Of a stretch of 64,000 nucleotides of DNA, positions 27,119 to 35,946 are shown piece after piece (the stretch's first letter is position 1; every line of letters begins with the position of its first letter). Made by a program: the position numbers and the translations under genes. Where the stretch lies: assembly GCA_963813375.1 (NCBI GenBank), contig CAWEYT010000008.1, forward strand, positions 1 through 64,000. The letters run 5' to 3'. The notes below the pieces were generated by a model. That model was given only the letters and a program-made list of their open reading frames with translations. It was not told where the DNA came from and ran no database searches. Origin of the DNA: DASTFY01 sp963813375. GTDB taxonomy: Bacteria; Actinomycetota; Acidimicrobiia; Acidimicrobiales; Ilumatobacteraceae.

Positions 27119-28033
27119 ATGACCGCCCGCACCGGCGTGGTGCTCATGGCCTACGGCACGCCCAGAGGGCCCGAAGCGGTGGAGGCGTACTACACCGACA
27201 TCCGCCGTGGCCGGCCGCCGACGCCCGAGCAGCTCGCCGACCTCGTCCGCCGCTACGAGGCGATCGGGGGTGTCTCCCCTCTCGCCGAACGGACCGAGGC
27301 GCAGCGCGTGCGACTCCAGGCCGCGCTCGACGCCCGCGGGCCCCGGCGGTTCGACGTCGGCCTGGGGTTGAAGCACGCCGAGCCGACCATCGAGGAGGGC
27401 GTCGCCGCGCTCGCCGACCGCGGCGTGAGCAACGTCATCGGCCTGGTGCTGGCCCCACACTGGTCAGCCCTGTCCGTCGGGCAGTACCTCGACCGGGCCG
27501 GCGCGGCGGCGGGTGCCGCCGGGCTCGCCTTCCGGGGCGTCCAGAGCTGGCACCTGGAGCCTGCGTACCTGGACTTCCTGACCACGGCCGTCACCACCGA
27601 GCTCGGCCGCCTCCCGTCCCGGACCACCGTCGTGTTCAGCGCCCACAGCCTCCCCGAGCGGATCCTGGGCATGGGCGATCCCTACCCCGATCAGCTCGCG
27701 GAGACCGCGGCCGCCGTCGCCGCTCGCGTGGAGCTGGCGCCGGAACGTTGGCTGGTGGCGTGGCAGTCGGCCGGCCGGACGCCAGAGCCCTGGCTCGGTC
27801 CGGACATCCTCACCGTGATCGACGAGCTGGCGGCCGCGGGGACGGAGGGCGTGCTGGTGTGCGCCTGCGGCTTCGTCGCCGATCACCTCGAGGTGCTGTA
27901 CGACCTGGACATCGAGGCCCGTCAGCGCGCGGAGGCCGCCGGCCTGGCCTTCGCCCGCACCGCCTGCGTCAACGACGACCCGACCGTGCTCGGGGCCCTG
28001 GCCGACCGCGTGGTCGCGCTGGCCGGGACCTGA
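27119..28033 (+). CDS. hemH: Ferrochelatase (coproporphyrin ferrochelatase type)
   Basis: 304 residues. Catalytic histidine region F-S-A-H-S-L-P-E-R, and C-G-F-V-A-D-H-L-E-V-L-Y-D-L-D with the conserved glutamate. Monofunctional length without the C-terminal extension of eukaryotic enzymes. In actinobacteria this family inserts Fe2+ into coproporphyrin III rather than protoporphyrin IX; that is family knowledge. C-A-C-G near the C-terminus could carry part of the [2Fe-2S] ligands known from actinobacterial forms. It is 24 bases after hemE and six before hemY, so clearly one operon. Confidence 0.92.
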   Translation: MTARTGVVLMAYGTPRGPEAVEAYYTDIRRGRPPTPEQLADLVRRYEAIGGVSPLAERTEAQRVRLQAALDARGPRRFDVGLGLKHAEPTIEEGVAALADRGVSNVIGLVLAPHWSALSVGQYLDRAGAAAGAAGLAFRGVQSWHLEPAYLDFLTTAVTTELGRLPSRTTVVFSAHSLPERILGMGDPYPDQLAETAAAVAARVELAPERWLVAWQSAGRTPEPWLGPDILTVIDELAAAGTEGVLVCACGFVADHLEVLYDLDIEARQRAEAAGLAFARTACVNDDPTVLGALADRVVALAGT

Positions 28034-28039
28034 ACGACG

Positions 28040-29444
28040 ATGGCGGCCGGCCGACCCCACGTCGTCGTCGTCGGCGCGGGGATCACCGGCCTGGCGGCGG
28101 CCCACGCCCTGCGGACCGCTCCGGCCCGGCGGCGGTCACGGTGCTCGAGGCCGCGCCGGAGGCGGGCGGCAAGCTGCAGGGCGGCCCCTTCGCCGGGCTG
28201 CCCCACGTGGACGCCGGCGCGGACATGTTCCTGGCCCGCACCCCGGCGGCCATCGAGCTGGCCCGCGCCGTCGGGCTGGGGGACGAGCTGGTCGCACCCA
28301 ACCGTGTGCCCCCGTACGTCTGGTCCCGCGGGCGCCTCCACCGCTCTGCCCCCGGGCTTGGTGCTCGGTGCGCCCGCCGAGCTCGGTCCCCTCGCCCGCT
28401 CGGGCCTCCTCTCCTGGCGAGGCAAGGCGAGAGCGGCCATGGAGCCCCTGATCCCTCGGCGCGACACGGATGACAACCTCGGCGCCACGGTTCGTTCGCG
28501 CTTCGGCGACGAGGTGCTCGACCGTCTCGTCGGGCCGCTCGTCGGCGGCATCAACGCCGGGGACGCCGACCACCTCAGCCTCCGCGCCGTCACGCCGCAG
28601 CTCGCCGATGCGCTCGACGGCCACCGCAGCCTGCTGATGGGCCTGCGGTCGATCCCCCGCCCGTCCGAGCGGCGCGGCCGTGTTCCTGACACCACGGTCG
28701 GGCGTGAGCGCGCTCGTTCCGCGACTGGTCCGGGCCATCGAGGATGCGGGCGGGAGCGTGTGCCTCGGCGCCACGGTCGAGGCGATCGAACCGCGCCCGG
28801 GCGGGGGCTGGACGGTGACGGTGTCGGGTCGGCCCGATCCGCTCGACGCCGACTCGGTGGTCATGACCGTGCCGGCACCGGCTGCCGCCACGCTCCTCCG
28901 CCCGCTCAGCACGGAGGTCGCCGACGTGCTGACCACGATCGCCTACGCGTCGGTGGCCATGGTGACGCTCGCTATCCCCGATGGCGCGGTGGGGCGCCCG
29001 CTCGACGGCAGCGGCTACCTCGTTCCGCGAGACCAGCAGCGCACGATCACGGCCTGCTCCTGGGGCTCGTCGAAGTGGGATCACTGGCGGCGGCCCGGCC
29101 AGGTCCTGCTGCGGGTCTCGGCGGGCCGAGCGGGCGACGAGCGGGCGTTGGAGCTCGACGACGACGCACTCACCGCGGCCGTGCTCGACGACCTCGACCG
29201 CCACGTCGGCCTGACGGGCCAGCCCACCGACGTCCGCATCACCCGGTGGTGGCGCTCGATGCCGCAGTACGCACCCGGTCACGGCGAGCGCATCGACCGG
29301 CTGGAGGCCATGGTCGCGAGGGAGGCTCCAGGCCTGCAACTGGCGGGCGCGGGCTACCGGGGCCTCGGCGTCCCCGCCTGCATCGCCCAGGGTCAGGCCG
29401 CGGCCCGCGCGGCGCTGGCCACGATCGGTCGACGCCCGTCGTGA
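28040..29444 (+). CDS. hemY: Coproporphyrinogen III oxidase / protoporphyrinogen oxidase, HemY family (three frameshifts)
   Basis: About 467 residues after three single-base corrections (near 28120, 28355, 28675). The N-terminal FAD-binding motif V-V-V-G-A-G-I-T-G-L-A-A-A-H is clear. Continuation pieces are A-A-V-T-V-L-E-A-A-P-E-A-G-G-K, L-P-P-G-L-V-L-G-A-P and V-F-L-T-P-R-S-G-V-S-A-L-V, each a recognised HemY segment in order but in alternating frames. The end A-G-A-G-Y-R-G-L-G-V-P-A-C-I closes the FAD site. With hemE and hemH it forms the late steps of coproporphyrin-dependent heme synthesis. HemQ/ChdC is not in the window. Confidence 0.88.
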
Positions 29445-29504
29445 GGCCACGCGCCCGCGGCCCACGAGGGCAGCGGCGGCAGGTCATCGCCCGGAGGTAC
29501 CTCG

Positions 29505-29510
29505 TAGGCT
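29505..29510 (+). promoter_or_regulatory. -10 element of the sortase gene
   Basis: TAGGCT, eight bases before ATG 29519; no ribosome binding site. Confidence 0.45.
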
Positions 29511-29518
29511 GTGCCTCC

Positions 29519-30181
29519 ATGCGCCAGCTCGGACCCGTTCGTGGCACCGCGGCCGCACTCACCCTCGTAGGACTCGTGCTGGGGGCGGCGGCCTGCGGGT
29601 CGGACGCCGGACCCGACGTCGCGGACACGGTCCCGCAGACCGCAGCCCCCACCCTGGCACCCGAGACGACCCCAGCCACGACTGCGGCCACCGTCCCGAC
29701 GACGGTGCCCACGACCCTGGCCACCACCACGACGCAGCTCACCCTGCCCACCCCGGCGCCGCCGCCCGATCCGGACGCGCCGGACCCGGGGATGGAGCTG
29801 GGCACCATCGAGATCCCCAAGATCGGCATCAAGCACTCCCTTTGGGAGGGCGTATCGGAACCCACCCTCGACCGCGGCCCCGGTCACTGGCCGGGGACGG
29901 CCATGCCGGGCCAGCTGGGCAACGTCGTGGTCGGCGGTCACCGCGTCAGCCACGACCGGCCGTTCCGCGACATCGACCAGCTCGTGCCCGGTGACGAGAT
30001 CGCGCTCACCTTCGGAGGCGTCCGTCACTCGTACCTGGTCACCGGCGCCCAGGTCGTGACGCCCAACGACGTGTGGATCATCGACCAGACCATGGCGCAC
30101 ACGGCCACGCTCTTCGCCTGCCACCCGCCGGGGTCGACGAGGGAGCGCTACATCGTCTTCGCCAGGCTGGCGGGCACCTGA
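29519..30181 (+). CDS. Class E-type sortase
   Basis: 220 residues. N-terminal hydrophobic segment ending in G-A-A-A-C (possible lipobox), a threonine/proline-rich linker of about 60 residues, then a sortase barrel. Catalytic His in V-G-G-H-R-V-S-H (about residue 141), Cys in T-L-F-A-C-H-P-P (about 201) and Arg in S-T-R-E-R-Y-I. The T-L-x-x-C-H-P motif and length fit class E housekeeping sortases, which link surface proteins to the cell wall at L-A-x-T-G motifs. No obvious sorting-signal substrate lies in this window. The stop is followed after 13 bases by lnt. Confidence 0.85.
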   Translation: MRQLGPVRGTAAALTLVGLVLGAAACGSDAGPDVADTVPQTAAPTLAPETTPATTAATVPTTVPTTLATTTTQLTLPTPAPPPDPDAPDPGMELGTIEIPKIGIKHSLWEGVSEPTLDRGPGHWPGTAMPGQLGNVVVGGHRVSHDRPFRDIDQLVPGDEIALTFGGVRHSYLVTGAQVVTPNDVWIIDQTMAHTATLFACHPPGSTRERYIVFARLAGT

Positions 30182-30194
30182 GCCTGGCGCTTCC

Positions 30195-31721
30195 GTGGCC
30201 GACCTCACACGGCGCTCGCCGGCCGCCGGCGCAGCCGCGCTCGGCGCCGGCGCCCTCGTCGCCTTCTCCCTGCCCCCGTGGGGCTGGTGGCCGCTGGCCT
30301 TCGTCGGCATCGCCATCCTCGACCGGCTGGTGGCCGATCGGCCGCGGCGTTCCCGCTTCACCCGCACCTGGATCTTCGGGCTCGGTTGGTTGGCGCCCGG
30401 CATGGGGTGGATGTGGTTCCTGACGCCCCCCGGCTATGTCGTGGCCGTGGGCGCCTATGCCGCCTACCTCGGCCTCGCCGCGGCGGTGGCCCCGGGTGGG
30501 CGCTGGCGCCGCCTCGCGCTTCCCGCCGCCCTCACCGTGGCCGAGGCGATCCGCTTCGTGTGGCCCTTCGGTGGCGTGCCGCTCGCGTCCCTGGGCATCA
30601 GCCAGGCCGCGTCCCCGCTGAGCGAGACCGCCCGGCTGGGCGGCGTCATCCTCATCACCTGGCTGACCTTCCTCGCCGGCAGCGCACTGGCCGCCGCGTG
30701 GGAGCGCTCGTGGCGTGAGGCGGCCGTGCTCGCGGCAGTACCAGTCGTCCTCGTCATGCTCGGCGCCGTCGCTCCGTCCGGACGGGACACGGGCCGTTCG
30801 CTGACCGTCGCGCTCGTGCAGGGAGGCGGACCGCAGGGGACAAGTTCTGCGGACACCGATCCCCGGGAGGTGTTCGACCGCCACCTGGCCGCGACGCGCC
30901 AGATCACCGAACCGGTCGATCTCGTGGTCTGGCCGGAGAACGTCATCGACGTGAACGACGGACCGTTCGCCACCAGCCCGGAGCTGGCCGAGGTGGCCGC
31001 CGAGGCGGCGCGGCTCAACGCGCCTTTCAGCGTCGGCATCACGGAGGACGCCGGCGACCACTTCGCCAACGCGCAGGTGATCGTGACTCCCGAGGGCGAG
31101 ATCACGAGCCGCTACGACAAGGTCCGCCGGGTGCCGTTCGGGGAGTACATGCCGCTGCGGTCGTTGCTGCGCACGCTCGGCGCGCCGACCGATCTGGTGC
31201 CCCGTGACGCCTTGCCCGGCACCGCGCCCGCGGTGCTCGACCTGCCCTCCGGCGAGCGCCTGGCGGTGATGATCTCGTGGGAGGTCTTCTTCGGAGGCCG
31301 GGCCCGGGACGGCGTGTCCCACGGGGGCACGGTCCTCCTCAACCCGACCAACGGGTCCAGCTACACGGGCACGGTCCTGCAGACCCAGCAGGTGGCCTCG
31401 TCGCGCCTGCGGAGCCTGGAGCAGGGCCGATGGGAGGTGCAGGTCGCCCCGACCGGGTTCTCCGCCTTCGTCACCGACGAGGGCGACGTGCTCGACCGGA
31501 CCAGCATCAGCGAGCAGGCGGTCCGGGTGCGGGAGGTCCCCCTGCGCGAGGGCCGAACGATCTACAGCCGGCTCGGCGAGATCCCCTTCGTGCTGGCGGC
31601 GTTGGCCGTCCTCGTCCTCGGCATGGTGCTGGCACGGCGGGACAAGCGCCGTGCCGCTACTGCGAGTCCGGACGCGGAGGTCAGTCGACCTCGAGGAGGA
31701 GCGTCACAGGCCCATCGTTGA
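30195..31721 (+). CDS. lnt: Apolipoprotein N-acyltransferase family protein; catalytic Cys position reads Ser
   Basis: 508 residues, the usual Lnt size. About seven N-terminal membrane helices precede a nitrilase-like domain. Of the Glu-Lys-Cys triad, Glu is in V-W-P-E-N-V (about residue 249) and Lys in S-R-Y-D-K-V-R-R-V-P-F-G-E-Y (about 309). The third motif reads M-I-S-W-E-V-F-F (about 360), with serine where E. coli Lnt has C-Y-E. Lnt adds the third acyl chain to lipoproteins, so activity is uncertain here. GTG 30195 starts the gene. Several predicted lipoproteins in the window (subtilase, PstS, sugar dehydrogenase) are potential clients. The 3' end overlaps dtd by 41 bases on the other strand. 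Confidence 0.82.
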   Translation: MADLTRRSPAAGAAALGAGALVAFSLPPWGWWPLAFVGIAILDRLVADRPRRSRFTRTWIFGLGWLAPGMGWMWFLTPPGYVVAVGAYAAYLGLAAAVAPGGRWRRLALPAALTVAEAIRFVWPFGGVPLASLGISQAASPLSETARLGGVILITWLTFLAGSALAAAWERSWREAAVLAAVPVVLVMLGAVAPSGRDTGRSLTVALVQGGGPQGTSSADTDPREVFDRHLAATRQITEPVDLVVWPENVIDVNDGPFATSPELAEVAAEAARLNAPFSVGITEDAGDHFANAQVIVTPEGEITSRYDKVRRVPFGEYMPLRSLLRTLGAPTDLVPRDALPGTAPAVLDLPSGERLAVMISWEVFFGGRARDGVSHGGTVLLNPTNGSSYTGTVLQTQQVASSRLRSLEQGRWEVQVAPTGFSAFVTDEGDVLDRTSISEQAVRVREVPLREGRTIYSRLGEIPFVLAALAVLVLGMVLARRDKRRAATASPDAEVSRPRGGASQAHR

Positions 31722-32121
31722 CCAGCTCGACCTGCATGTCGGTCCGAAAGCGACCGGTGGCCACCGTCCCTCCGAGCGCACGGAGCTCATCGGCGACGGC
31801 CTCGACCAGCGGCTCCGCCTCGTCCGGGCCAGCCGCCTTGATCCAGGAGGGGCGACGGCCCCCCGAGGTGTCCCCGTAGAGCGTGAACTGGCTGACCACC
31901 AGCACCTCCCGGGTGGTGTCGGCCACCGAGCGGTTCATCACCCCCTCGTCGTCGGCCATGATCCGCAGGTGCCACAGCTTCGCCGCCAGCTTGCGGGCCT
32001 GCTCCGGCCCGTCGCTGTGGGTGACGCCGACCAGCACGCACAGGCCGGGCCCGATCGCGCCGACCACCTCACCGCCCACCGACACGTTCGCCCGCGTCAC
32101 GCGCTGCACCAGCCCTCGCAC
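31681..32121 (-). CDS. dtd: D-aminoacyl-tRNA deacylase
   Basis: 146 residues, full length. Starts M-R-G-L-V-Q-R-V-T-R-A-N-V and contains the catalytic S-Q-F-T-L-Y-G-D motif. The second substrate motif, normally N-x-G-P-V-T, is seen as N-D-G-P-V-T-L. The enzyme removes D-amino acids (and glycine from tRNA-Ala) from mischarged tRNAs in the cytosol. GTG 32121 is the start and diverges from the epimerase gene by 17 bases. Confidence 0.93.
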   Translation of the reverse strand: MRGLVQRVTRANVSVGGEVVGAIGPGLCVLVGVTHSDGPEQARKLAAKLWHLRIMADDEGVMNRSVADTTREVLVVSQFTLYGDTSGGRRPSWIKAAGPDEAEPLVEAVADELRALGGTVATGRFRTDMQVELVNDGPVTLLLEVD

Positions 32122-32138
32122 GAGGCGGGGACCCTACC

Positions 32139-32893
32139 GTGATCGAGCTGGCCGGGACCGATGCCACCGCGCGCGTCGACGTCGAGGCCGGAGGCCGGCT
32201 GGCCTCGCTCGTCATCGACGGCCGGGAGCGTCTGATCACCCGCGGGCCGGAGGCCGGGCCGATGCTCTGGGGCAGCTACCCCATGGCGCCGTGGGCGGGC
32301 CGGTTGCGCCGGGGTCGCCTGTCGTTCGGGGGGAGCTCGTACCAACTCCCGATCGATGCCGCCCCCCACGCCATCCACGGCACCGTCTACCGTCGCGCCT
32401 GGAAGGTGGACGATGACGGGTCGATCATGACCGATCTCGGGCCGGACTGGCCGTTCCCCGGACGGGCGCGCCAACGCTTCGACCTCGCGCCCGGAACCCT
32501 GCGCTGCACGCTGGAGGTCCACGCCGACGGACGCCGATGCCCGCCACGGCCGGCTTCCACCCGTGGTTCGCGGGACCGGTCGAGCTCGATGTCCACCCCG
32601 GCCGCCAGTACCGGCGGGACGGCGAGGGGATCCCGGACGGCACGCTGATCCCACCCGGCCCGCGCCCGTGGGACGACTGCTTCGTCGAGCTGGCCGGCGA
32701 TCCCCGCCTGACCTTCGCGGACGGCCTCACCGTGACGGTGAGCTCGGACGCGGACCACTGGGTGATCTACACCCCCGAGCACGCCGCCTGCGTGGAGCCC
32801 CAGACCGGCCCGCCGGACGGTCCTAACCTGGCGCCGCATGTCGTGGAACCGGGGAACCCGTTGTCCGTGTCCATGGTCGTGAGTTGGGCCTGA
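32139..32893 (+). CDS. Aldose 1-epimerase family protein (frameshifted near 32530)
   Basis: About 251 residues after adding one base near 32530. G-S-Y-P-M-A-P-W-A-G-R (substrate-binding Asn/Arg region), A-I-H-G-T-V-Y with a conserved histidine, and in the next frame T-A-G-F-H-P-W-F and a C-terminal C-V-E-P-Q-T-G-P with the catalytic-base glutamate. These match galactose-mutarotase-like enzymes that interconvert sugar anomers. The protein is shorter than E. coli GalM (346), as for many actinobacterial members. The substrate sugar is unknown. Confidence 0.82.
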
Positions 32894-32906
32894 CGGAGGA
32901 TCGGGG

Positions 32907-33803
32907 ATGAGGGGCGAAGGGTCGTGGGGTGCGCTGGCCGGAGGAGTGGCCGTGCTGCTCGTGGCCGGCGTCGTCGCGGTGGTGCTGGCGACGAGCGGCG
33001 GCGACGACGACCCGAGCCGGGTCGAGACGGTCGGTTCCGAGCTCTCGCCTGGAACGTCGCCGGTGGCGATCACGATCGGCTCGACGGCCCCGGCCAGCAC
33101 CACGACGATCGCGGCCACCAGCACCACCTTCCCCGTCCCGCCGACGTTCGCGCCCGACACGGAGCCGCCGACCCTCCCGCCGCCACCGCCGCCCCCGCCG
33201 GCCCAGCTGGAGGTGGCCGCCTCCGTCCTGGACCTCGGGCGGGACCGCTCGGAAGGCGCGGTGACCATCGGCAACAGCGGTGGCCAGCAGCTCGACTGGG
33301 CCACCTCCAGCGACAATGGCCTCGTCACGGCCACCCCGGGCGGATCGCTGGGCCCGGCCACGACGGCCGACGTGGTGATCTCGATCAGCCGGGCCGGCCT
33401 CATCGAGGGTGAGTACGCCGCCACGGTGGCGATCCTCGGCGCCGGCCACTCGGTGCCGATCACGGTGCGCTGGTGGGTCGAGCGGTCACCCGTGGTGCAG
33501 CTCGGGGTGGAGCCGGCCGGGCTGGCCGATGCCGCCACGTGCCCGTCGGACCACGCCGACCTCACCGCGGTCGTCCGCGCCGCGGTGATCGACGAGTCCT
33601 CGGTGTCGTCCGCGGTGATGACGTGGACCGGCCCGGGCGCAACCGGGAGCACGGCACTCACCTCGGCCGAGCCCGGGACGTGGGAGGCGCCGCTCGGCCC
33701 GCTGGACGGCGCGGGGACGTGGACCGTGACCGTGACGGCCACCGACGGCCGGGGCAACACCGGGGAGGGCTCGACCACGCTGGTGGTCACCGCCTGCCCC
33801 TGA
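32907..33803 (+). CDS. Membrane-anchored secreted protein with BACON/Ig-like domains
   Basis: 298 residues. One N-terminal transmembrane helix (about residues 8-29), a Thr/Pro-rich stalk ending in ten prolines (about 80-97), then two beta-rich domains. The first (T-I-G-N-S-G-G-Q-Q-L-D-W) resembles BACON-type beta sandwiches; the second ends T-W-T-V-T-V-T-A-T-D-G-R-G-N, an Ig-like/cadherin-type pattern, with a Cys pair (about 212 and 297) that could form a disulfide. No catalytic motif is seen. A good ribosome site, GGAGG, precedes the ATG. Probable extracellular adhesion or structural role. Confidence 0.7.
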   Translation: MRGEGSWGALAGGVAVLLVAGVVAVVLATSGGDDDPSRVETVGSELSPGTSPVAITIGSTAPASTTTIAATSTTFPVPPTFAPDTEPPTLPPPPPPPPAQLEVAASVLDLGRDRSEGAVTIGNSGGQQLDWATSSDNGLVTATPGGSLGPATTADVVISISRAGLIEGEYAATVAILGAGHSVPITVRWWVERSPVVQLGVEPAGLADAATCPSDHADLTAVVRAAVIDESSVSSAVMTWTGPGATGSTALTSAEPGTWEAPLGPLDGAGTWTVTVTATDGRGNTGEGSTTLVVTACP

Positions 33804-33891
33804 AGTGCCTGCATCTGACGGCCCGCACCCGGTGGTCCCGCACCCGACGGGCCAGCCCCGGCGGCCTGGGTCGGCGCCGGTTACCCCACGG

Positions 33892-33897
33892 TAGGCT
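33892..33897 (+). promoter_or_regulatory. -10 element of the glycosyltransferase operon
   Basis: TAGGCT, eight bases before ATG 33906, identical to the elements before the dtxR-like and sortase genes. Confidence 0.45.
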
Positions 33898-33905
33898 CGC
33901 CCCTC

Positions 33906-35206
33906 ATGTACCCGGGGCCAGACGATCCGCTCCGCGTCGCCTACCTGTCGTACCGGGGCAAGCCTCACGTCGGTGGCCAGGGCGTCTACACCCGGCACCT
34001 CACGAAGGCGCTCGTCGACCTCGGCCACGACGTCGAGGTGCTCGGTGGGCAGCCCTATCCGGTGCTCGACGAGCGGGTGCGGCTGCGGAAGCTGCCCAGC
34101 CTCGACATCTTCAACGACCACTACCCCGGCCGCTTCCCCGCGTACTGGGAGATCAGGCACCTCGGTGATGTGGTGGAGATCCTGCAGTTCTCCACCGGGA
34201 GCTTCAGCGAGCCGCTGGCCTTCAGCGTCCGCGCCTGGCAGGAGCTCAAGCAGCGGACGGCCGACTTCGACCTCGTGCACGACAACCAGAGCCTCGGATA
34301 CGGCCTGCTCGCCATCGAGAAGCAGTTCCCGACCATCGTGACGCTGCACCACCCGATCACGGTCGACCGGCGCCTGGAGATGGAGCACGCGCCGACGCGG
34401 CGCAAGCGGATCAGCGTCGGCCGGTGGTACTCGTTCGTCAAGATGCAGGCCCGCGTCGCCCGCCGCATGCCCCGCATCGTCGTGGTGAGCGAGAACTCCA
34501 TCAAGGACATCGGACAGGACATGGGCGTGGACGACGGCGCGGATGCGGCTCGTGCCGGTCGGTGTCGATCCCGACCTGTTCAGCCCGAGGCCTGAGGTCG
34601 CCCGCGTCCCGGGCCGGCTCATCACGACCGCCTCGGCCGACGTGGCGCTGAAGGGCCTGTCGTTCCTGCTGGAGGCCCTGGCCAAGCTGCGCACCGAGCA
34701 GGACGTCACCCTGACCGTGATCGGCCGGCCCAAGCCCGGCGGCCGGGCCGAGGCCACCATCGAGCGGCTGGGTCTGTCCGGCGCCATCACGTGGGTCTCG
34801 GGAGTACCGGACGAACGCATCGTCGAGCTCTATGCGGAGGCCAGCCTGGCCGTCGTGCCCAGCCTCTACGAGGGCTTCTCGCTGCCCGCCATCGAGGCCA
34901 TGGCCACCGGCACGTGCCTGGTGGCCACGACCGGTGGCGCGCTGCCGGAGGTCACAGGGCCTGACGGCGTCAGCGTGCTGAGCTGTCCCCCGGGCGACGC
35001 AGGCGCGCTTGGCGCACACCATCGCCCGCGGTCTGGCCGACGAGGACCTGCGGGCCCGGGTGGGCGCGGCCGGCCGCCAGCGGGTGGTCGAGCGGTGGAG
35101 CTGGCGTCACTGCGCGCAGCTCACCGTGGACCAGTACCGGGAGGTCCTGGCCCGGCCCGAGAACCAGGCCAAGCTGGCCCGGGCTCGTCAGACCGGACGT
35201 TCCTGA
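33906..35206 (+). CDS. GT4-family glycosyltransferase (two frameshifts)
   Basis: About 432 residues after removing one base near 34540 and one near 35005. GT-B fold: N-terminal Y-R-G-K-P-H-V-G-G-Q-G-V-Y-T-R nucleotide-sugar site entry, middle L-H-H-P-I-T-V-D, C-terminal V-G-V-D-P-D-L-F, K-G-L-S-F-L-L-E-A-L, and P-S-L-Y-E-G-F-S-L-P-A-I-E-A-M-A (the E-x7-E region). Retaining GT4 enzymes use UDP-, GDP- or ADP-sugars. First gene of a three-gene operon; its stop shares a base with the methyltransferase start. The acceptor is unknown. Confidence 0.85.
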
Positions 35207-35946
35207 TGCTGACCGTGCGCTACCAGCGCCTCGGCCTCGAGCCGGGGGACGTGCTGCTGGACCTGGGCTGCGGCTTCGGCCGTCATGCGTACGAGGCCGC
35301 CCGTCGCGGCGCCCGGGTCGTGGCCTTCGACTACGCGGAAGCCGAGCTGAAGGAGGTCCGCAACACCTTCGGGGCGATGGCCGACGCTCGCGAGGTCGGC
35401 ACGGCGTCGCTCGCCGGAGCGGTGCAGGGCGACGGCACCCTGCTGCCGTTCGCCGACGGCGCCTTCGACCGGATCATCGCCTCCGAGGTGCTGGAGCACA
35501 TCGAGGACGACCAGGGCGCGCTCGACGAGCTGGCCAGGGTCCTCCGGCCCGGCGGGACGATCGCCGTCACCGTTCCCGCGTGGTTGCCCGAGCAGGTGTG
35601 CTGGCGGCTGTCCGAGGAGTACCACGCCCCGTTCGTGGAGGGCGGGCACGTCCGCATCTACCGCGCCACCGATGTCCGCGACCGGCTGCGCGCCGCAGGG
35701 CTGGAGCCGTTGTCGTCACATCGGGCCCATGCGCTGCACTCGCCCTACTGGTGGCTGCGCTGCGCGGTCGGGCCCACGGACGACTCCAACCGGGCGGTCG
35801 CCACCTACCGAAAGGTCCTGGAGTGGGACATCGTCAAGGCACCCCGGGCGACGAGGTGGACCGAGCAAGCCCTCAACCCGGTCCTCGGCAAGAGCCTGGT
35901 GGTCTACGCCCGCAAGCCCGGCCCGCGCCGGCCGGAGGCGCGGTGA
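35206..35946 (+). CDS. Class I SAM-dependent methyltransferase
   Basis: 246 residues. SAM motif I L-D-L-G-C-G-F-G-R-H-A-Y-E, motif II V-V-A-F-D-Y-A, then E-V-L-E-H-I-E-D-D and L-R-P-G-G-T-I-A-V-T-V-P, all typical of the Methyltransf_11/UbiE-like group. Start ATG 35206 overlaps the glycosyltransferase stop (TGATG) and its own stop overlaps the next start (GTGA), so all three are co-translated. It probably methylates the product or precursor of the operon's pathway. Confidence 0.88.
   Translation: MLTVRYQRLGLEPGDVLLDLGCGFGRHAYEAARRGARVVAFDYAEAELKEVRNTFGAMADAREVGTASLAGAVQGDGTLLPFADGAFDRIIASEVLEHIEDDQGALDELARVLRPGGTIAVTVPAWLPEQVCWRLSEEYHAPFVEGGHVRIYRATDVRDRLRAAGLEPLSSHRAHALHSPYWWLRCAVGPTDDSNRAVATYRKVLEWDIVKAPRATRWTEQALNPVLGKSLVVYARKPGPRRPEAR

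Noticed and set aside
28040..30181. HemY-sortase fusion reading frame
   Set aside because: The middle of this frame does not resemble HemY. The HemY end lies in another frame (stop at 29444), and the sortase has its own promoter and ATG at 29519.
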